This document shows, piece by piece, positions 14,765 to 25,913 of a stretch of 64,000 bases of DNA. The notes under the pieces were generated by a model. The model did no database searches. It was not told where the DNA came from and saw nothing but the letters and a program-made list of their open reading frames with translations. This stretch comes from Rotaria socialis (Eukaryota; Rotifera; Eurotatoria; Philodinida; Philodinidae), in the NCBI GenBank assembly GCA_905331475.1, contig CAJNYU010000619.1:29956-93955 (forward strand), given 5' to 3'. A program made the translations under genes and the position numbers. Position 1 is the stretch's first letter. Every line of letters begins with the position of its first letter.

Positions 14765-14885
14765 CCAGAGACGTGCACAGGGCACCACTTTTGTCTCCTG
14801 TCCTGTTGACTACCTGGGTCCTGGCAGGCGACAGGACAGGACAGGACAAGACAACAGGACCGTCCTGCCCTGTGCACGTCTCTGG
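14765..14885. mobile_element. 121-bp palindromic MITE-like element
   Basis: Exact 20-bp terminal inverted repeats: CCAGAGACGTGCACAGGGCA at 14765-14784 and its reverse complement at 14866-14885. The interior is rich in tandem GGACA/CAGGA units, so most of the element can fold. It is far more GC-rich than its surroundings. No clear target duplication is visible. Confidence 0.75.
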
Positions 14886-15312
14886 CAGAGACTGAGATAT
14901 ATCATTTTTTGAAATTATGAACAGCGTATATTATGTGTCAATAATTCAAAGTTCAAGTAAAATAGATTCTTCAATTGTTGTGCTCGTGAACAAGAATTCG
15001 TCAAGTTACACAGGAAGATTTATAAATCATACAAAAATAAGTTTCATGAACTTTGAGGTTTTGAGTCTGTTTTTGCTTAAATTTTATGATATTATCTCAA
15101 ATTTTCTTTTTAAAATGTTTTATTTCTGAATTTATAATAGATATTTTCTATTTCAGATGATAAATCGTAATCAAATTTGACAATCAGACAAAAATGAATA
15201 CTTAAAATTTGCAACTATTGACAGTTTATAGAAACTAAATGACTTGAAATTGAAATGACTTTGTCTGATCACACCATTACCGATTTCTATTCTACATTAA
15301 TTAGTTTGTTGA

Positions 15313-15408
15313 TGAGAACTGCAATTAAATCTAAATGTTTTCAAGGTGTTTGACTTGTAATGAGAACTGCAATTAGATCTACATGTTTTCAAGGTGTTTG
15401 ACTTATAA
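15313..15408. repeat. Two tandem copies of a 48-bp unit
   Basis: Copies at 15313-15360 and 15361-15408, both starting TGAGAACTGCAATTA, differ at a few bases. The unit is a multiple of three, so a minus-strand open frame (15297-15542) carries a repeated SNTLKT peptide. That frame has no other support as a gene. The rest of 14886-15874 shows nothing recognisable. Confidence 0.8.
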
Positions 15409-15874
15409 CGAGACATGCAACGATTCTCAGTTCTTTGGCCTGTATGTGGTGAGGATTTCTTTTCTCTTGAACTAGTTGTTTTTTTATTGTTGAATGATGT
15501 TTTTGTTATCTTCAGTGTAATACTAACGCACAGCTCAGACAAATGACCAGTAAGGAGACAATGACAGATCCAATGTATATGTTGAAATGGGACATCAAGC
15601 AGTATCAGTTCATTAGTAAGTAGTTTTTTTTCTATAGGTCAATTTCTATCAAAGAAGAACTATTGAACTAGTTGTCACAATCAAAACAACTGGAAGTATT
15701 TTAAATCTAGCTATAATGCACACTGTTTGCTGATACAATTCTACCTGATACATCCGATTTAAAAAAAAATCATTTCTTGTTATCTGTTAGATTTCAAGAT
15801 ATTTTTTATTTTGATACATAATTTTGCCAAGAAACAAAGAAATAGTGATATAATATGCCCATTTATAATTGATT

Positions 15875-15880
15875 TTTATT
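15875..15880 (-). terminator. Polyadenylation signal of the YihY-like gene
   Basis: Minus-strand AATAAA about 14 bp beyond the stop codon. This eukaryotic signal fits a domesticated gene rather than bacterial contamination. Confidence 0.5.
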
Positions 15881-15893
15881 CTTTGAATTGGTA

Positions 15894-16950
15894 TTAATAA
15901 TATGACCTTGATCTTATTGATCTAGGATATTGAACAGTATTAAATATTGGTCTTGCTGTTGTTATTTTAATTATTCTGCTAACAGCTTGACTTAAGAAAG
16001 TGCCTAAATCTTCAGGTAATGGCTGTATACGATCAAAAAAGTATGCATTAATTTGTGCACCTAAAATAGTAATAATTGAAAAATAATAAAAAAATGTAAT
16101 TAAAATAATAGCAAAACCAATAAGACCAATGAATGAACCCATAAATCTCCGAATATATAATGGAAACAAAACAATAAATATATCCAGTAAAATTGCTCCA
16201 ATTAATGCACCAAGCCAAGTATGTTTTAGTTTCATTTTTTTATTAGGTATAATTAGATAAATTAAAATAAATAGAATGAAAGCAGTAAAAATCGATATAG
16301 CTATTCCAGCAGCAAATATACCAAATAGTGCACCATTTTGATTCGGTAATGTATTTATTAAAAACGATGGCGCACCACTTGCACCAAACATGATTATAAT
16401 AAGTATTATAAATAAAATAAGCATTCCAATAGCTAATAAATTTTGAGCAATAAATGACCGAGTCTGTGTACGATAAATTATTGTAAAAACATTATCAATT
16501 GCAACAAACAAACGAGATCCACCCCATATTGAAAATACGATACCCAAGGCAAGAATTCCACCTGCATCACTTTCAAGATTATTAGCAGCTATATTAGTTA
16601 TCTGAAATCATTTATTAACGTTGCTTTTTCCAAGAACTTCATTTAGTTTTATTTCTACATACTTGCAGAACAGCTGTTTTTGTATTATTGTCTTGTACTG
16701 AATTGACAATTCCATCAATAATATTTTGCCTCGCTCCTGGACTTCCTCTGAAAACAAGTGCAAATATACCGAACGCTGCTACAGCTATGGGTAAAAGAGC
16801 TATGATGAAAGTATATGCAAGTAATGAGCCGAAATTTAATGACCAATCATTAAGAATTTTTTTAATAAATCCCATAGCAGATCGGGGAGAAGGTGCCGCT
16901 TGAACAAAGCCAACATGACGTTGAGCTGGTCTCCATACAGGATTTCTCAT
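15894..16950 (-). CDS. YihY/UPF0761 (BrkB)-family multi-pass membrane protein, bacterial-type, one intron
   Basis: Two exons on the minus strand, 16950-16663 and 16601-15894, joined across a 61-bp GT-AG intron, give 331 residues, close to the roughly 300 usual for bacterial YihY proteins. Family signatures are visible: FIKKILNDWSLNFGSLLAYT near the N terminus, GSRLFVAIDNVFTIIYRTQ in the middle, then several hydrophobic helices with LKHTWLGALIGAILLD and ILGAQINAYFFDR near the C terminus, ending in a polar tail. About six membrane segments are predicted by eye. The function of the family is poorly known; it is essentially bacterial, so a gene with an intron among animal genes suggests horizontal transfer. 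An ATG at 16948-16950 is used, but a possible acceptor (ATAACAG) just upstream means a 5' exon cannot be excluded. The frame is intact, so it may be functional. Confidence 0.85.
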
Positions 16951-18126
16951 TCTTGCTGTTATAAAAACAAATATGCGCTAACTTATTTCTAATATTAAAT
17001 AAGTATTTGACATGTGACTTCTCCCACACACACAAGTACACTCATACACTCTATAGAAAATAAGAAGAAGTATTTCATTAGTGAGTAAAAAGCATCAAGT
17101 GTCATGCTTGCCTGCGCTGTTTCTTATCGATTAAGTAAAATCGTTACGCTTGGCATGTGACGAAGGCTAATTCATCAAATAAGAAATAAGAAACCGAGTC
17201 ATATTTTACTTGTAAACAAAAAATAATTTACCATCGACTACTTTTTATATACAGGTTGATCTTTATTTTGTTGGATTAATCCGTATGAATGTTTCGATAC
17301 GTGATATATACTTCAGTGAATGAGTTGATTCAAGAATAATTTAGAAACGAACGACAGAAATAAATAAAACTATGATTTAACAATGATGATTTTACTTCCA
17401 TGCTAATAGAGGAAATCGATAATAATTTGCTACGAGAATTAAATTTTGTAGATAACTTAATTCTAATCATCAATTAAATGAGTGTGACTATCGACACTGA
17501 CGTATACCTAATGTAAGCAAGGTTCATTAGAAAGCGTATCTAATATAAATTACTTTTTTCTCTTGTCTTACTCATCGATTAGTAAAGAGCCATATTCCGA
17601 TCATTTCTTCGAACATTATTACCAATTCAGTATTTTCTTATGACATAAAGTACTAATATCTAAGAAAATTTAATATTAATATGCTTTTGAAGAAGCCGTT
17701 TAAATTGAGTGAAAGAAGAACGAGAGTATGGCAAAATCTGTTAAAGTTCATTTAACTGAATCCCTTCTGTTGTCCTAACTTAAATTATTTTCAAAGTTTC
17801 TTAATAAAAATAAAAATTTGATAAAAATAAAGAAAAGAATTCAAATAAAATTATTCGAAATAAATATATATTTAAGATATCAATTTCAAACGTACATATT
17901 TTTACATTAGTATAGCGTGCAATAGAAATGTCTTTTCAAATTGCGAATTCGATCGGAAGAAAAGTTCATTTTAAATTTTTCTCGAAATAAAAATACCGTG
18001 AAAGATCAACGTTTCAAATATCTTATAATATTTCATGTGCTCTTCTTCATACTTCTTTACACTGAAGACTTTAGTTGAACACAATAACTTAATATTAATA
18101 TTCGAAATATCTTGAATAGTTTAAAT
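16951..18126. other. Intergenic, upstream of the YihY-like gene
   Basis: AT-rich sequence with a short CACACACA stretch near 17030. It may contain the promoter or a 5' exon of the minus-strand gene, but nothing can be assigned. Confidence 0.45.
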
Positions 18127-18768
18127 AGTGTAAGATTTGCTTGATTACGAGGTATGTAATAGTGATAATGATTTTAATGGTAATAAATCGGTAGTTTTAT
18201 ATGTAGTTTTACAAAATCCTGGAATTTTCGATCTTGTTGTAATTCATGAGATGTTTGTGATGAATTATATGTACAGTCATCATCAGCAGTTAACATCATC
18301 TGAGACTAAATTCATGTTGATTACTATAACAATATAAACTACTCCATAACCTTATACGATAGCATAACTATAGAGATAAATTAATTCTGTATCGTAAATC
18401 TAAAATTCACTAATAATTAATACGTCGATGTTTCAAATAAACGAATATCAAGTACAAAAATACCAAGTGTCAATATTTAGTACTAATATTAAATACGAAT
18501 ATTTATCAACATATGACTAGTTAATTGATCAACGTAATATAAAGTATAAATGAATGTTATGCATTATTATTATATGTGAGTGAATTTAGTCTCAGATGAT
18601 GTTAACTGCTGATGATGACTGTACATATAATTCATCACAAACCTCTCATGAATTACAACAAGGTCGAAAATTCCAGGATTTTGTAAAACTACATATAAAA
18701 CTGCCGATTTATTACCATCAAAATCATTATCATTATTACATACCTCGTACTCAAGCAAATCTTACACT
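18127..18768. repeat. 188-bp inverted repeat with 266-bp spacer
   Basis: Arms 18127-18314 and 18581-18768 are reverse complements with scattered mismatches; the ends read AGTGTAAGATTTGCTTGA. Both arms encode the same roughly 60-residue open frame (YEVCN.DNDF.GNKS...), slightly diverged, and I recognise no protein in it. Best read as a foldback or MITE-like element. The spacer is unique AT-rich DNA. Confidence 0.85.
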
Positions 18769-20114
18769 AAGATTCTGGTAGCATACTCTATTATAGATGG
18801 AATAATCTCATATTTCTCAGCTAATCGTTTTTCAATCGTCGATACTTTGTATATAGGCTTTTCCCCTCATATATGAATATGAGAAAGTACAGCAAGTAAG
18901 ATTGCTAGTCGAAACATGATAAACATTTATTATTGATATTTTCATATACAATTGTTATTAGATCACTTTAAAACAACAACTAGTTGAGCTCCGCACACCC
19001 AGCATGGGAATGATATGACATTGTCCAAAATCTATAGAGATAGTTAAAACGAGTAGGAAGAAATTCGTCAATTGGACTTTCGTCATTGACGAAAGAGATG
19101 AATATTCGACAATTCAGTAAGCATTTTGTAATCTTGGAACCATAAATAATTAAAGAATCTAAATCCTGTCGTTCACATCTATTTTATTCAAATATTTTGT
19201 GGATCAATCAACGCTTGTTACAGCGAAGAGTGTAATACTTATATCACAGAATGGACTAGATACAACTAGGTTTTGCATCAACAAAATGGCAAAATTTAAT
19301 GCGTTGAAGCACTCGTTAGAGTAAAGATATTGTCAAAATTTTAAACTTATTAGTTTCAATAAAAAGATCAGTGACTGAAACAATATCATCATTCATTCAT
19401 TTTGTGGGTTGTTCTAATGACATAAGAAAAAATTAAATCTTTCATTAAAATGTATCACTTCCATTGTGAACCTTATTGTAAGATCGTATTTAGGCAGTAA
19501 TCTGTCGCTTTCTATTGTTTTATTTTCATAACAAGTTTTATTTAGTTATTCTTCTACATTTATTGATCTGAAGTATGTTACGTGTAAGTTCTCTTTCGAC
19601 TTTTACATTTTCATTATATTTTATTTTAAGTTAACTATCATATCCGAGCACACTCTTAGAAAGTTGATCAAGTCAATGACTATTGCTGAAAACTAAGATT
19701 TCCAATATAGTGTCTATTATTTACTTGTTCTATGAATGTGTATAGTTCACATGAAATTTCTTCTCAAAAGCCTCTTACGAACACGACTACATTGTATCTA
19801 CATAATCAACTCATAGAATTCTATCAACTGTCATCGATAACGTCGATTGAAATAGCGTCTCATGTTTGGAGATATTCTCAAATTAATATGGTTTATCTTT
19901 TTATTTAATGATAAATCAATATCAATTAATTTATATCTAACGAAAGTTTAGATTCATGACAAATATTCGTTGTCCTTATTATTGTATGTTATACATTCTA
20001 AAACCGGAAGGACCCATGCTATTTTAAATGATTAAGCAATTAAAACAAGAAAAAGTATTTTAAACATCCTATATTTCTCACTTCGTATATCTCGAGTATT
20101 AAATTAAAAATAAT
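18769..20114. other. Intergenic, no gene recognised
   Basis: AT-rich DNA without conserved open frames or obvious repeats. Confidence 0.5.
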
Positions 20115-20416
20115 TGATCCTATCCCGTGTAAAACAAAAGTGAAAAAAAAACAACTTTTAAGTACTTGTAATATTAATAAAGTAAAATAAATTAACTTTT
20201 TTCACTATTTTTCACTTTTTATAGTACTTATTTCGATTTTTTCAACTTTTCAGGAAGTACTTAATAGTACTTTTTGTGCTATAAAGTTTATTTTATTAGT
20301 TTCTATACTTTTGGAAGTACTTTATGTTATTTCTAGCTTTTCAAGAAGTATTTAGTATTAACTTTTGTGGTTAAAAAAGTGATTCTTGCGGTTCACTCAT
20401 TTTTAAGCAGTACTTT

Positions 20417-21174
20417 CCAGGTCAATGATTCCGGAAAACGGATACCGTGAGGGGTGTCCAAGGGCTGAAGATTAGGAATTCCTCATCAGTTCTCCTAAAA
20501 TTCTTTGCATACTAAAGGTAAAAATATGAGATATTCACGATAATTTTTGTTCTTACACTCTTTCGCTTGCAAAATTGTGAGAATCATTAGTTTCATGCGA
20601 AAATTGTTTTTAAAACAGCAATATCACGACTTTCGTGAATGGTGAAGCTGCGAGGAAACTGATAGTTGATTCCCATTTCCTCTCGGTATTATCACAGCAA
20701 CACTGACAATGGTTCTGCACATTAGAAATTCTTGTTTCTCAGTCCTTGGGCACTGCTGATTTCATCTTAACACTTCGTTTACGATAACAGTAAACGACTA
20801 CAAAATATGGTCGCCGATTTTTACCGCCAGTGATAGGTGTGCCGATATTGATGGCACGCTTCGATGATTCTCCTTCATTCTCTTTCTGTTCTCTTTCCAT
20901 TGTTCTAATATCTCTCTACCCTGTCTCTCTCCTATCTCTCTCCTATATATACGTGTGTTACGTATGAAGTTGTGACACGACTAGAGATGTCAGATGACAC
21001 AATACACCATCATACCGACGGGCATAGGCGACACTCTCTAGTTTTGTCGTTACACTCTGGATATTTGAAGTAGCCTAATAAACATCTTTGCCGAGAATGG
21101 CACAAGCTACTCTAATCTAGTTGTTCGCTACAATAGGTATACGGCCGTTTACGACTCAGGACGATCGACCTGGG
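20417..21174. mobile_element. Element with CCAGGTC / GACCTGGG ends (CCCAGG group)
   Basis: The left end CCAGGTCAATGATTCCGG resembles the reverse complement of the right ends of the elements at 29735 and 30578 (AATCATTGACCTG). The right end GATCGACCTGGG matches the reverse complement of the left end of the element at 29118. Length is about 758 bp. The interior carries a 67-bp block (20840-20906) that recurs at 41174-41240. No protein-coding region is seen. Confidence 0.55.
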
Positions 21175-21329
21175 TAGTAAAGGAACTCTCTAGGCATATG
21201 TCTTTATGGATATAAACTTGGTACATATCTCTATCACTGGTAAAAACCCATCACGTTTGCTCCAGCCGTAATGGAGATATTCAATTTTCTTTTTTGGTCG
21301 CTTATTTCTGGGATACCCGGTAGATATCC

Positions 21330-22345
21330 TCATTGGTAACTGAGAGACTTTTATTTTCCAATGAACACTACTGAATTTGGTGACTATCTGTGTACCTATC
21401 CACTTCCAGCCAAGTTTTCTCCACCATCTATCCCGCATGATACAGATATCAAAGTCATACCTGTTGGCGCCCATTACTATGCAATAGTCTATAGTACAAT
21501 GAGAAAGAAATATGTTACTTACGCTAGTTATTCGTTATCATCTACAAATAGCTATTACTATCTACTTTTCATTTCATTGTTTTTCATGATCATCTATTTT
21601 TCTGTCATATAGACACGAAACTCAGTCAATAATATATATAATGTTATAGTAAGTTTTAGTTAACGCAATTTCTTTCATCAAATTTCTCATATTTCAAGAC
21701 ATGCTCTTATGGATTAATCAACGTTCAGTCATACATTCTTTTATACTATTTCACCTTTTGTCCCTTGAAATGCACTCAGTATTTGATAATTTAGCACGCT
21801 CACCGAATCCCCAGGCGAATGAATCCGATCAGATCTTATAAATCCGACGAGCCGACAAAGTCCCATGAGATTCCGGGTTGAGGAGCTACTAACGGGTCCC
21901 TAGTGTTGGAATCCGGTGAACATCCGACCAAATCCAACAGTTGAATTCGATAGGAATTTTAGAAGTCGGATTCTAACGAGATCCTAAAGAAACCTATCGG
22001 ATTTTCACCGGTTCCTGCAAGAATCGATCGGATTCCAACACTAGGATCCGTGAGTGGGTCTGCAACCCGGATTTACTTAGAATCCTGCAGGAACCGATCG
22101 AAATCCGATCGAGTCCGGTTGGATCCAGGTATCGGATTGTTCGTCCTGGGTCAAGTACTTTGTTTTCTTTTCTCATTGTATTATAGAATATTATATAGTA
22201 ATGGAAGTCAGCAGTGCTACTCTGGCAACTGTATCATACGGGATAGATGGTGGATAAAACTTGGCTGGAAGTGGATAGCTATACAGATAGTCACCAATTT
22301 CAGTAGTGTTCATTGGAAAATAAAAGTCTCTCGGTTAGTCATGAG
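21330..22345. repeat. Inverted repeat, arms about 180 bp
   Basis: Arms 21330-21512 and 22165-22345 are about 85-90% reverse-complementary by eye. The shared part includes the complement of CCATCTATCCCG and an open frame with RDRWW.KLGWKWI. I do not recognise the peptide. The spacer contains the element at 21810-22150 next to the right arm. Confidence 0.8.
21810..22150. mobile_element. 341-bp palindromic element with CCCAGG ends
   Basis: The left end CCCAGGCGAATGAATCCGAT pairs with the right end, whose reverse complement is CCCAGGACGAACAATCCGAT. The interior is full of self-complementary ATCCGATCGGAT-like motifs and related phrases (AATCCTATCGGA, GTGTTGGAATCCG) also found in the element at 29546. 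It is non-coding, and no clear target duplication is present. Confidence 0.75.
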
Positions 22346-22766
22346 CGTTTTTATTGTTTCGACGTGAATTTTGCAAATGTTGTATATCGATTACTACTAA
22401 GTACTTAAGTTATTCTATTAATTAAAAGTATAATTACAGAAGCAGTTTTTAGTACTTTTGGAAGTATACTAATAATTACTATCAAAAGTATTTTTAATTA
22501 CTTCGAAAAGCGATAAAGTAGAAATAGTACTTATAATGGAACCTTTTTAAGTGAATATTAGTATACTTATAAGTAAAAGTACTAATAATTACATTTGGAA
22601 TTACTAATAGGTACTTTTGGAAGTACTAAAAAGTACTTTTTACTTATAAGCATAGTAGTAGCCACTATGAAAAAGGTTCAGTTATAAGTATTTTTTGCCC
22701 TAGGTGAAAAAATGTTAAAAGTACTTATCAGTAACGTTTTTGGATCAAAAGTTTTACATGGGATTC

Positions 22767-23762
22767 CTCGTTAAAGAATTTACCATTTGTATTTTTTCAT
22801 CGAAAATCGAAATCGAAACATTAAATGAATAATAAAAAGTTCTAAGATGTGAACAAAAACAAAAATAATCAAATTATTCAAAATTTTTCTACGCGCATAT
22901 CTATCAACAAATGATAAAAACAAAACATATAGGACTCCTCGAATAGAGCCATCATTGAATTTTCTTGAGTTATATAAATAGAAGATCTGTAAAATGAATA
23001 TATGAAGACTGAAGTGATATTATTTTATTATTTTAGTGCATAAATAGTAAAAGAGCTCCTGTCAGCACTTTTTTATTTTGTTTGTCATTGGAGTAAACAG
23101 TTGCATTACTTAACCAGCTCTAAGAAGTTAAAAATTCTACAGCATGTTTATTTAAATATTTATTTGACAATAATCAATTTTTGAAAACACTTTTTATCAT
23201 TATAATAATAGTGTAGAATTAAATTGTTATACTCAATCTGATAAGAACTATGAGTAGAATAGTATCAAAAAGAGGTTTCATTTCGATTCCATTACGTTTT
23301 ACAATTCTCTGTTGTAAAAAATTTGAAGATAAATTTTCAAGATAAAACCAGACTTTTTTATGAATTGTTTTACATCGAGCTATAGTTGAAATGCTTAATA
23401 CTACAAAAATTTATCTGTCGTCAATATTAGAGTAGTTTTGAAAATTGGAATTCTTTTACATTTAATGGAATCAATCAATATCAATTATAAAAGTTCAAAA
23501 GAAATGTATTTTGTAGTAGCTATACACTTAGTTCTTCAATCATTAATCTTCACTTCTCTTCCAGGTGGAATAATACTAATACTTTTGTTTTATAGTCAGT
23601 TTATTGAAAAAACTAGTATTTTAATATATGGCCATGCAACTCAAGAGTAGATTAAGAAATTCATACTTCCAATATGAATGCAATGAAAAAGAAAATAACT
23701 ATTTTTCGTATCATCCTCAACCATATCAATCAATTAGTTTTACTTGATCAATTCTTAACTAT
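22767..23762. other. Intergenic, no gene recognised
   Basis: AT-rich. A 70-residue plus-strand frame at 23438-23650 is hydrophobic towards its C-terminal half but has no family resemblance or splice partners that I can see. Confidence 0.45.
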
Positions 23763-25387
23763 ACGTAGGATATTTTGGAGCTGGATTCAAGTATTCCGCA
23801 ACTGGATTCGCCTGCAGGTTATACCAAAGCGTAAAAAGACTATACCAACGTAGATCTCGACGAGTTCTATCGATTCCGCTAATTACCTTTTTTTAACAGG
23901 ACCCTCCATTCAAGGAGAAAAACCTGAAGTACTAGCAAAAATTAACAAAAAATTCAGTGTTTTTTGTAAAACTTGTCGCGATTCGCTCAAAGGTTAGACC
24001 AAACGACGAAGCTTTATCAGGAGACAGAGCTTGAGATGCTCTATCGAATGATCACCATTCCGGCCAAATTCCATTATCCGATCCCTGAAAAACCAACTGA
24101 ACAAGATCTGGAGTCGGATTTTCTCTGTAACTCGCACCGGGATTCACCTGTAGGTTATACCAAAAGATAAAAGTGGTATACCAAGATAGAACTCGCCGAG
24201 CTCTACCGAATGAATATCTTTCGAGCACTATTTCATGCTAAGATCCCCTCCGAAAGGGCAAATTCAGATCATCGTTCAACATTCATTAGAATTAGTATTT
24301 CTTTTTTTTGTATCTAACATACAAAAGCGAACATTAATAGATTTTGTTTCCTTTATATTCAAGATGGAAATATGTTTCTAAGTCTTCTTTTTTATGTGTT
24401 AGATTTTATTTTTATTTTTTTCTAATTCTAATATCTTTTTAATTTGAAATAGTTGAGATGTTCGTAAATCAACGAAATTCTAATATTTTATTTTATTTTA
24501 TTTTCGTCAAGAAATTGTATATATGAAGAAAGAGAAAAGAAAACTATTGGTGAATAGGGTCTTATTTGTATGAAGTCCAAAAACAGAGAAAAATGCTTTT
24601 TTCTTCTTCATACGTTAAGAACCTTATTAGCCAATAGCTTTTTTCCTATGCCTCCACATGTATCGTTTTTTCAAGAAAATAATAAAATATGAATAAGATG
24701 ATGTCGTTCACTTACCGTCATATCAAACCGTTCAAATCAAACAGGACTAAAAATTATTAGGAAAAAAACAAAATAATAAAAGAATAAGAAATCTTTAGCT
24801 TTTTTCTTTCAAAAAAATAAAATTTATTAATGTTTAATTTTATGTGTTGGGTACAAAACCAAAATAGAAAAACAATAAATTTTCTAAGGAACCTTGGATT
24901 AAGATCTGGATTTGCTCTTTCGGTGGGGATGCTAGCATGGAATTGAGCTTAAAAGGTGTCTATTCGGTAGGACTCGGCGAGTTTTATCTTGGATAACCTA
25001 CAGGTGAATCCCGGTGCGAGTTACAGAGAAAATCCGACTCCAGATCTTGTTCAGTTGGTTTTCAGGGATCGGATAATGGAATTTGGCCGGAATGGTGATC
25101 ATTCGATAGAGCGTCTCAAGCTCTATCTCCCGATAAAGCTTCGTCGTTTGGTCTAACCTTTGAGCGAATCGCGACAAGTTTTACAAAAAATACTGAATTT
25201 TTTGTTAATTTTTGCTAGTACTTCAGGTTTTTCTCCTTGAATGGAGGGTCCTGTTAAAAAAAGGTAATTAACGGAATCGATAGAACTCGTCGAGATCTAC
25301 GTTGGTATAGTCTTTTTACGCTTTGGTATAACCTGTAGGCGAATCCAGTTGCGGAATACTTGAATACAGCTCCAAGATATCCTACGT
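23763..25387. mobile_element. 1.6-kb foldback element
   Basis: Left arm about 23763-24276 and right arm about 24905-25387 are reverse complements, strongest over 23763-24180 and 25387-24970. The symmetry continues at the centre, where CTATTGG at 24544 pairs with CCAATAG at 24631. Each arm also contains two direct copies of a roughly 75-bp unit built on CCTGYAGGTTATACCAAA (near 23812 and 24145 in the left arm). A 65-residue frame in the left arm (23973-24170) is mirrored in the right arm and matches no family I know. The ends read ACGTAGGATAT. The interior is unique AT-rich DNA with no transposase. Confidence 0.85.
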
Positions 25388-25913
25388 GCATGGTAACTAC
25401 CTGCATTGATGCACTGGTCGAAACGTTTTAGGAACATTAGAATCAAAAGGAGTAAGTATAATATTTCTAGATTTTCTTTCTATGTGATTAGATGATTTCA
25501 GAATAATCCTTATACATAAATTATTTCGAACGGATTTTGTCTTCATTGACACATAAGGACATCTGTTAATGACTTATGTATATATTAAACTTATTTTATT
25601 GTTTATATGAAATAAGTAATTGAATATAATCTTATATAAATAAAAATAAAAATAAATCCAGTTAAAATTGACTGCTTAAAACTACTACCATAGATTTGTC
25701 CTTATGGATTGGCCTCCTCAGTCTCCCTTTAAGTTTCTATAAGAATCCATTTAAGGGCAATATTTGCTTATTTTACATTTGTTCGACGTAATTTTTCTCT
25801 GTAAATGCGACATTGTTTTAGATTTTGATTTTATTTTTCAAAAACAAAAAAAATCTAGAAACTTTGTTTATTATTCTTGTTTTTGACTTGATCATCCACA
25901 TAAATTAGTATTG
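25388..25913. other. Upstream region of the caprin homologue
   Basis: Probable promoter and 5' UTR of the downstream gene. No further structure is seen. Confidence 0.4.

Larger units (their letters stand above)
20115..22766. mobile_element. Candidate composite element with ATCCC(G/A)TGTAAAAC ends
   Basis: The left end near 20122-20135 reads ATCCCGTGTAAAAC and the right end near 22751-22764 is the reverse complement of ATCCCATGTAAAAC. The subterminal zones (about 20140-20420 and 22395-22740) are both crowded with AAGTACTT-type motifs seen nowhere else at this density, as in the subterminal repeats of some DNA transposons. The interior holds an inverted repeat (21330-22345) and two CCCAGG-ended insertions. 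No transposase remains. Whether this is one element or several overlapping ones is uncertain. Confidence 0.45.

Noticed and set aside
15297-15542. 81-residue minus-strand open frame with repeated SNTLKT peptide
   Set aside because: The open frame is explained by a 48-bp tandem duplication; no family resemblance, promoter or splice support.
15894-16950. Bacterial contamination as the source of the YihY-like gene
   Set aside because: It contains a GT-AG intron in frame, an AATAAA signal and AT-rich codon use like neighbouring animal genes, and it is continuous with them.
21190-22367. Pair of similar peptides with RDRWW.KLGWKWI in opposite directions
   Set aside because: They arise from the arms of an inverted repeat; no start, splice or homology support for a protein.
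23438-23650. Hydrophobic 70-residue open frame
   Set aside because: No flanking exons or motif; hydrophobicity is expected of AT-rich codons.
20115-25387. Regularly spaced palindromes considered as a CRISPR array
   Set aside because: Repeats differ in size, spacing and sequence, there are no uniform spacers, and the context is clearly eukaryotic.
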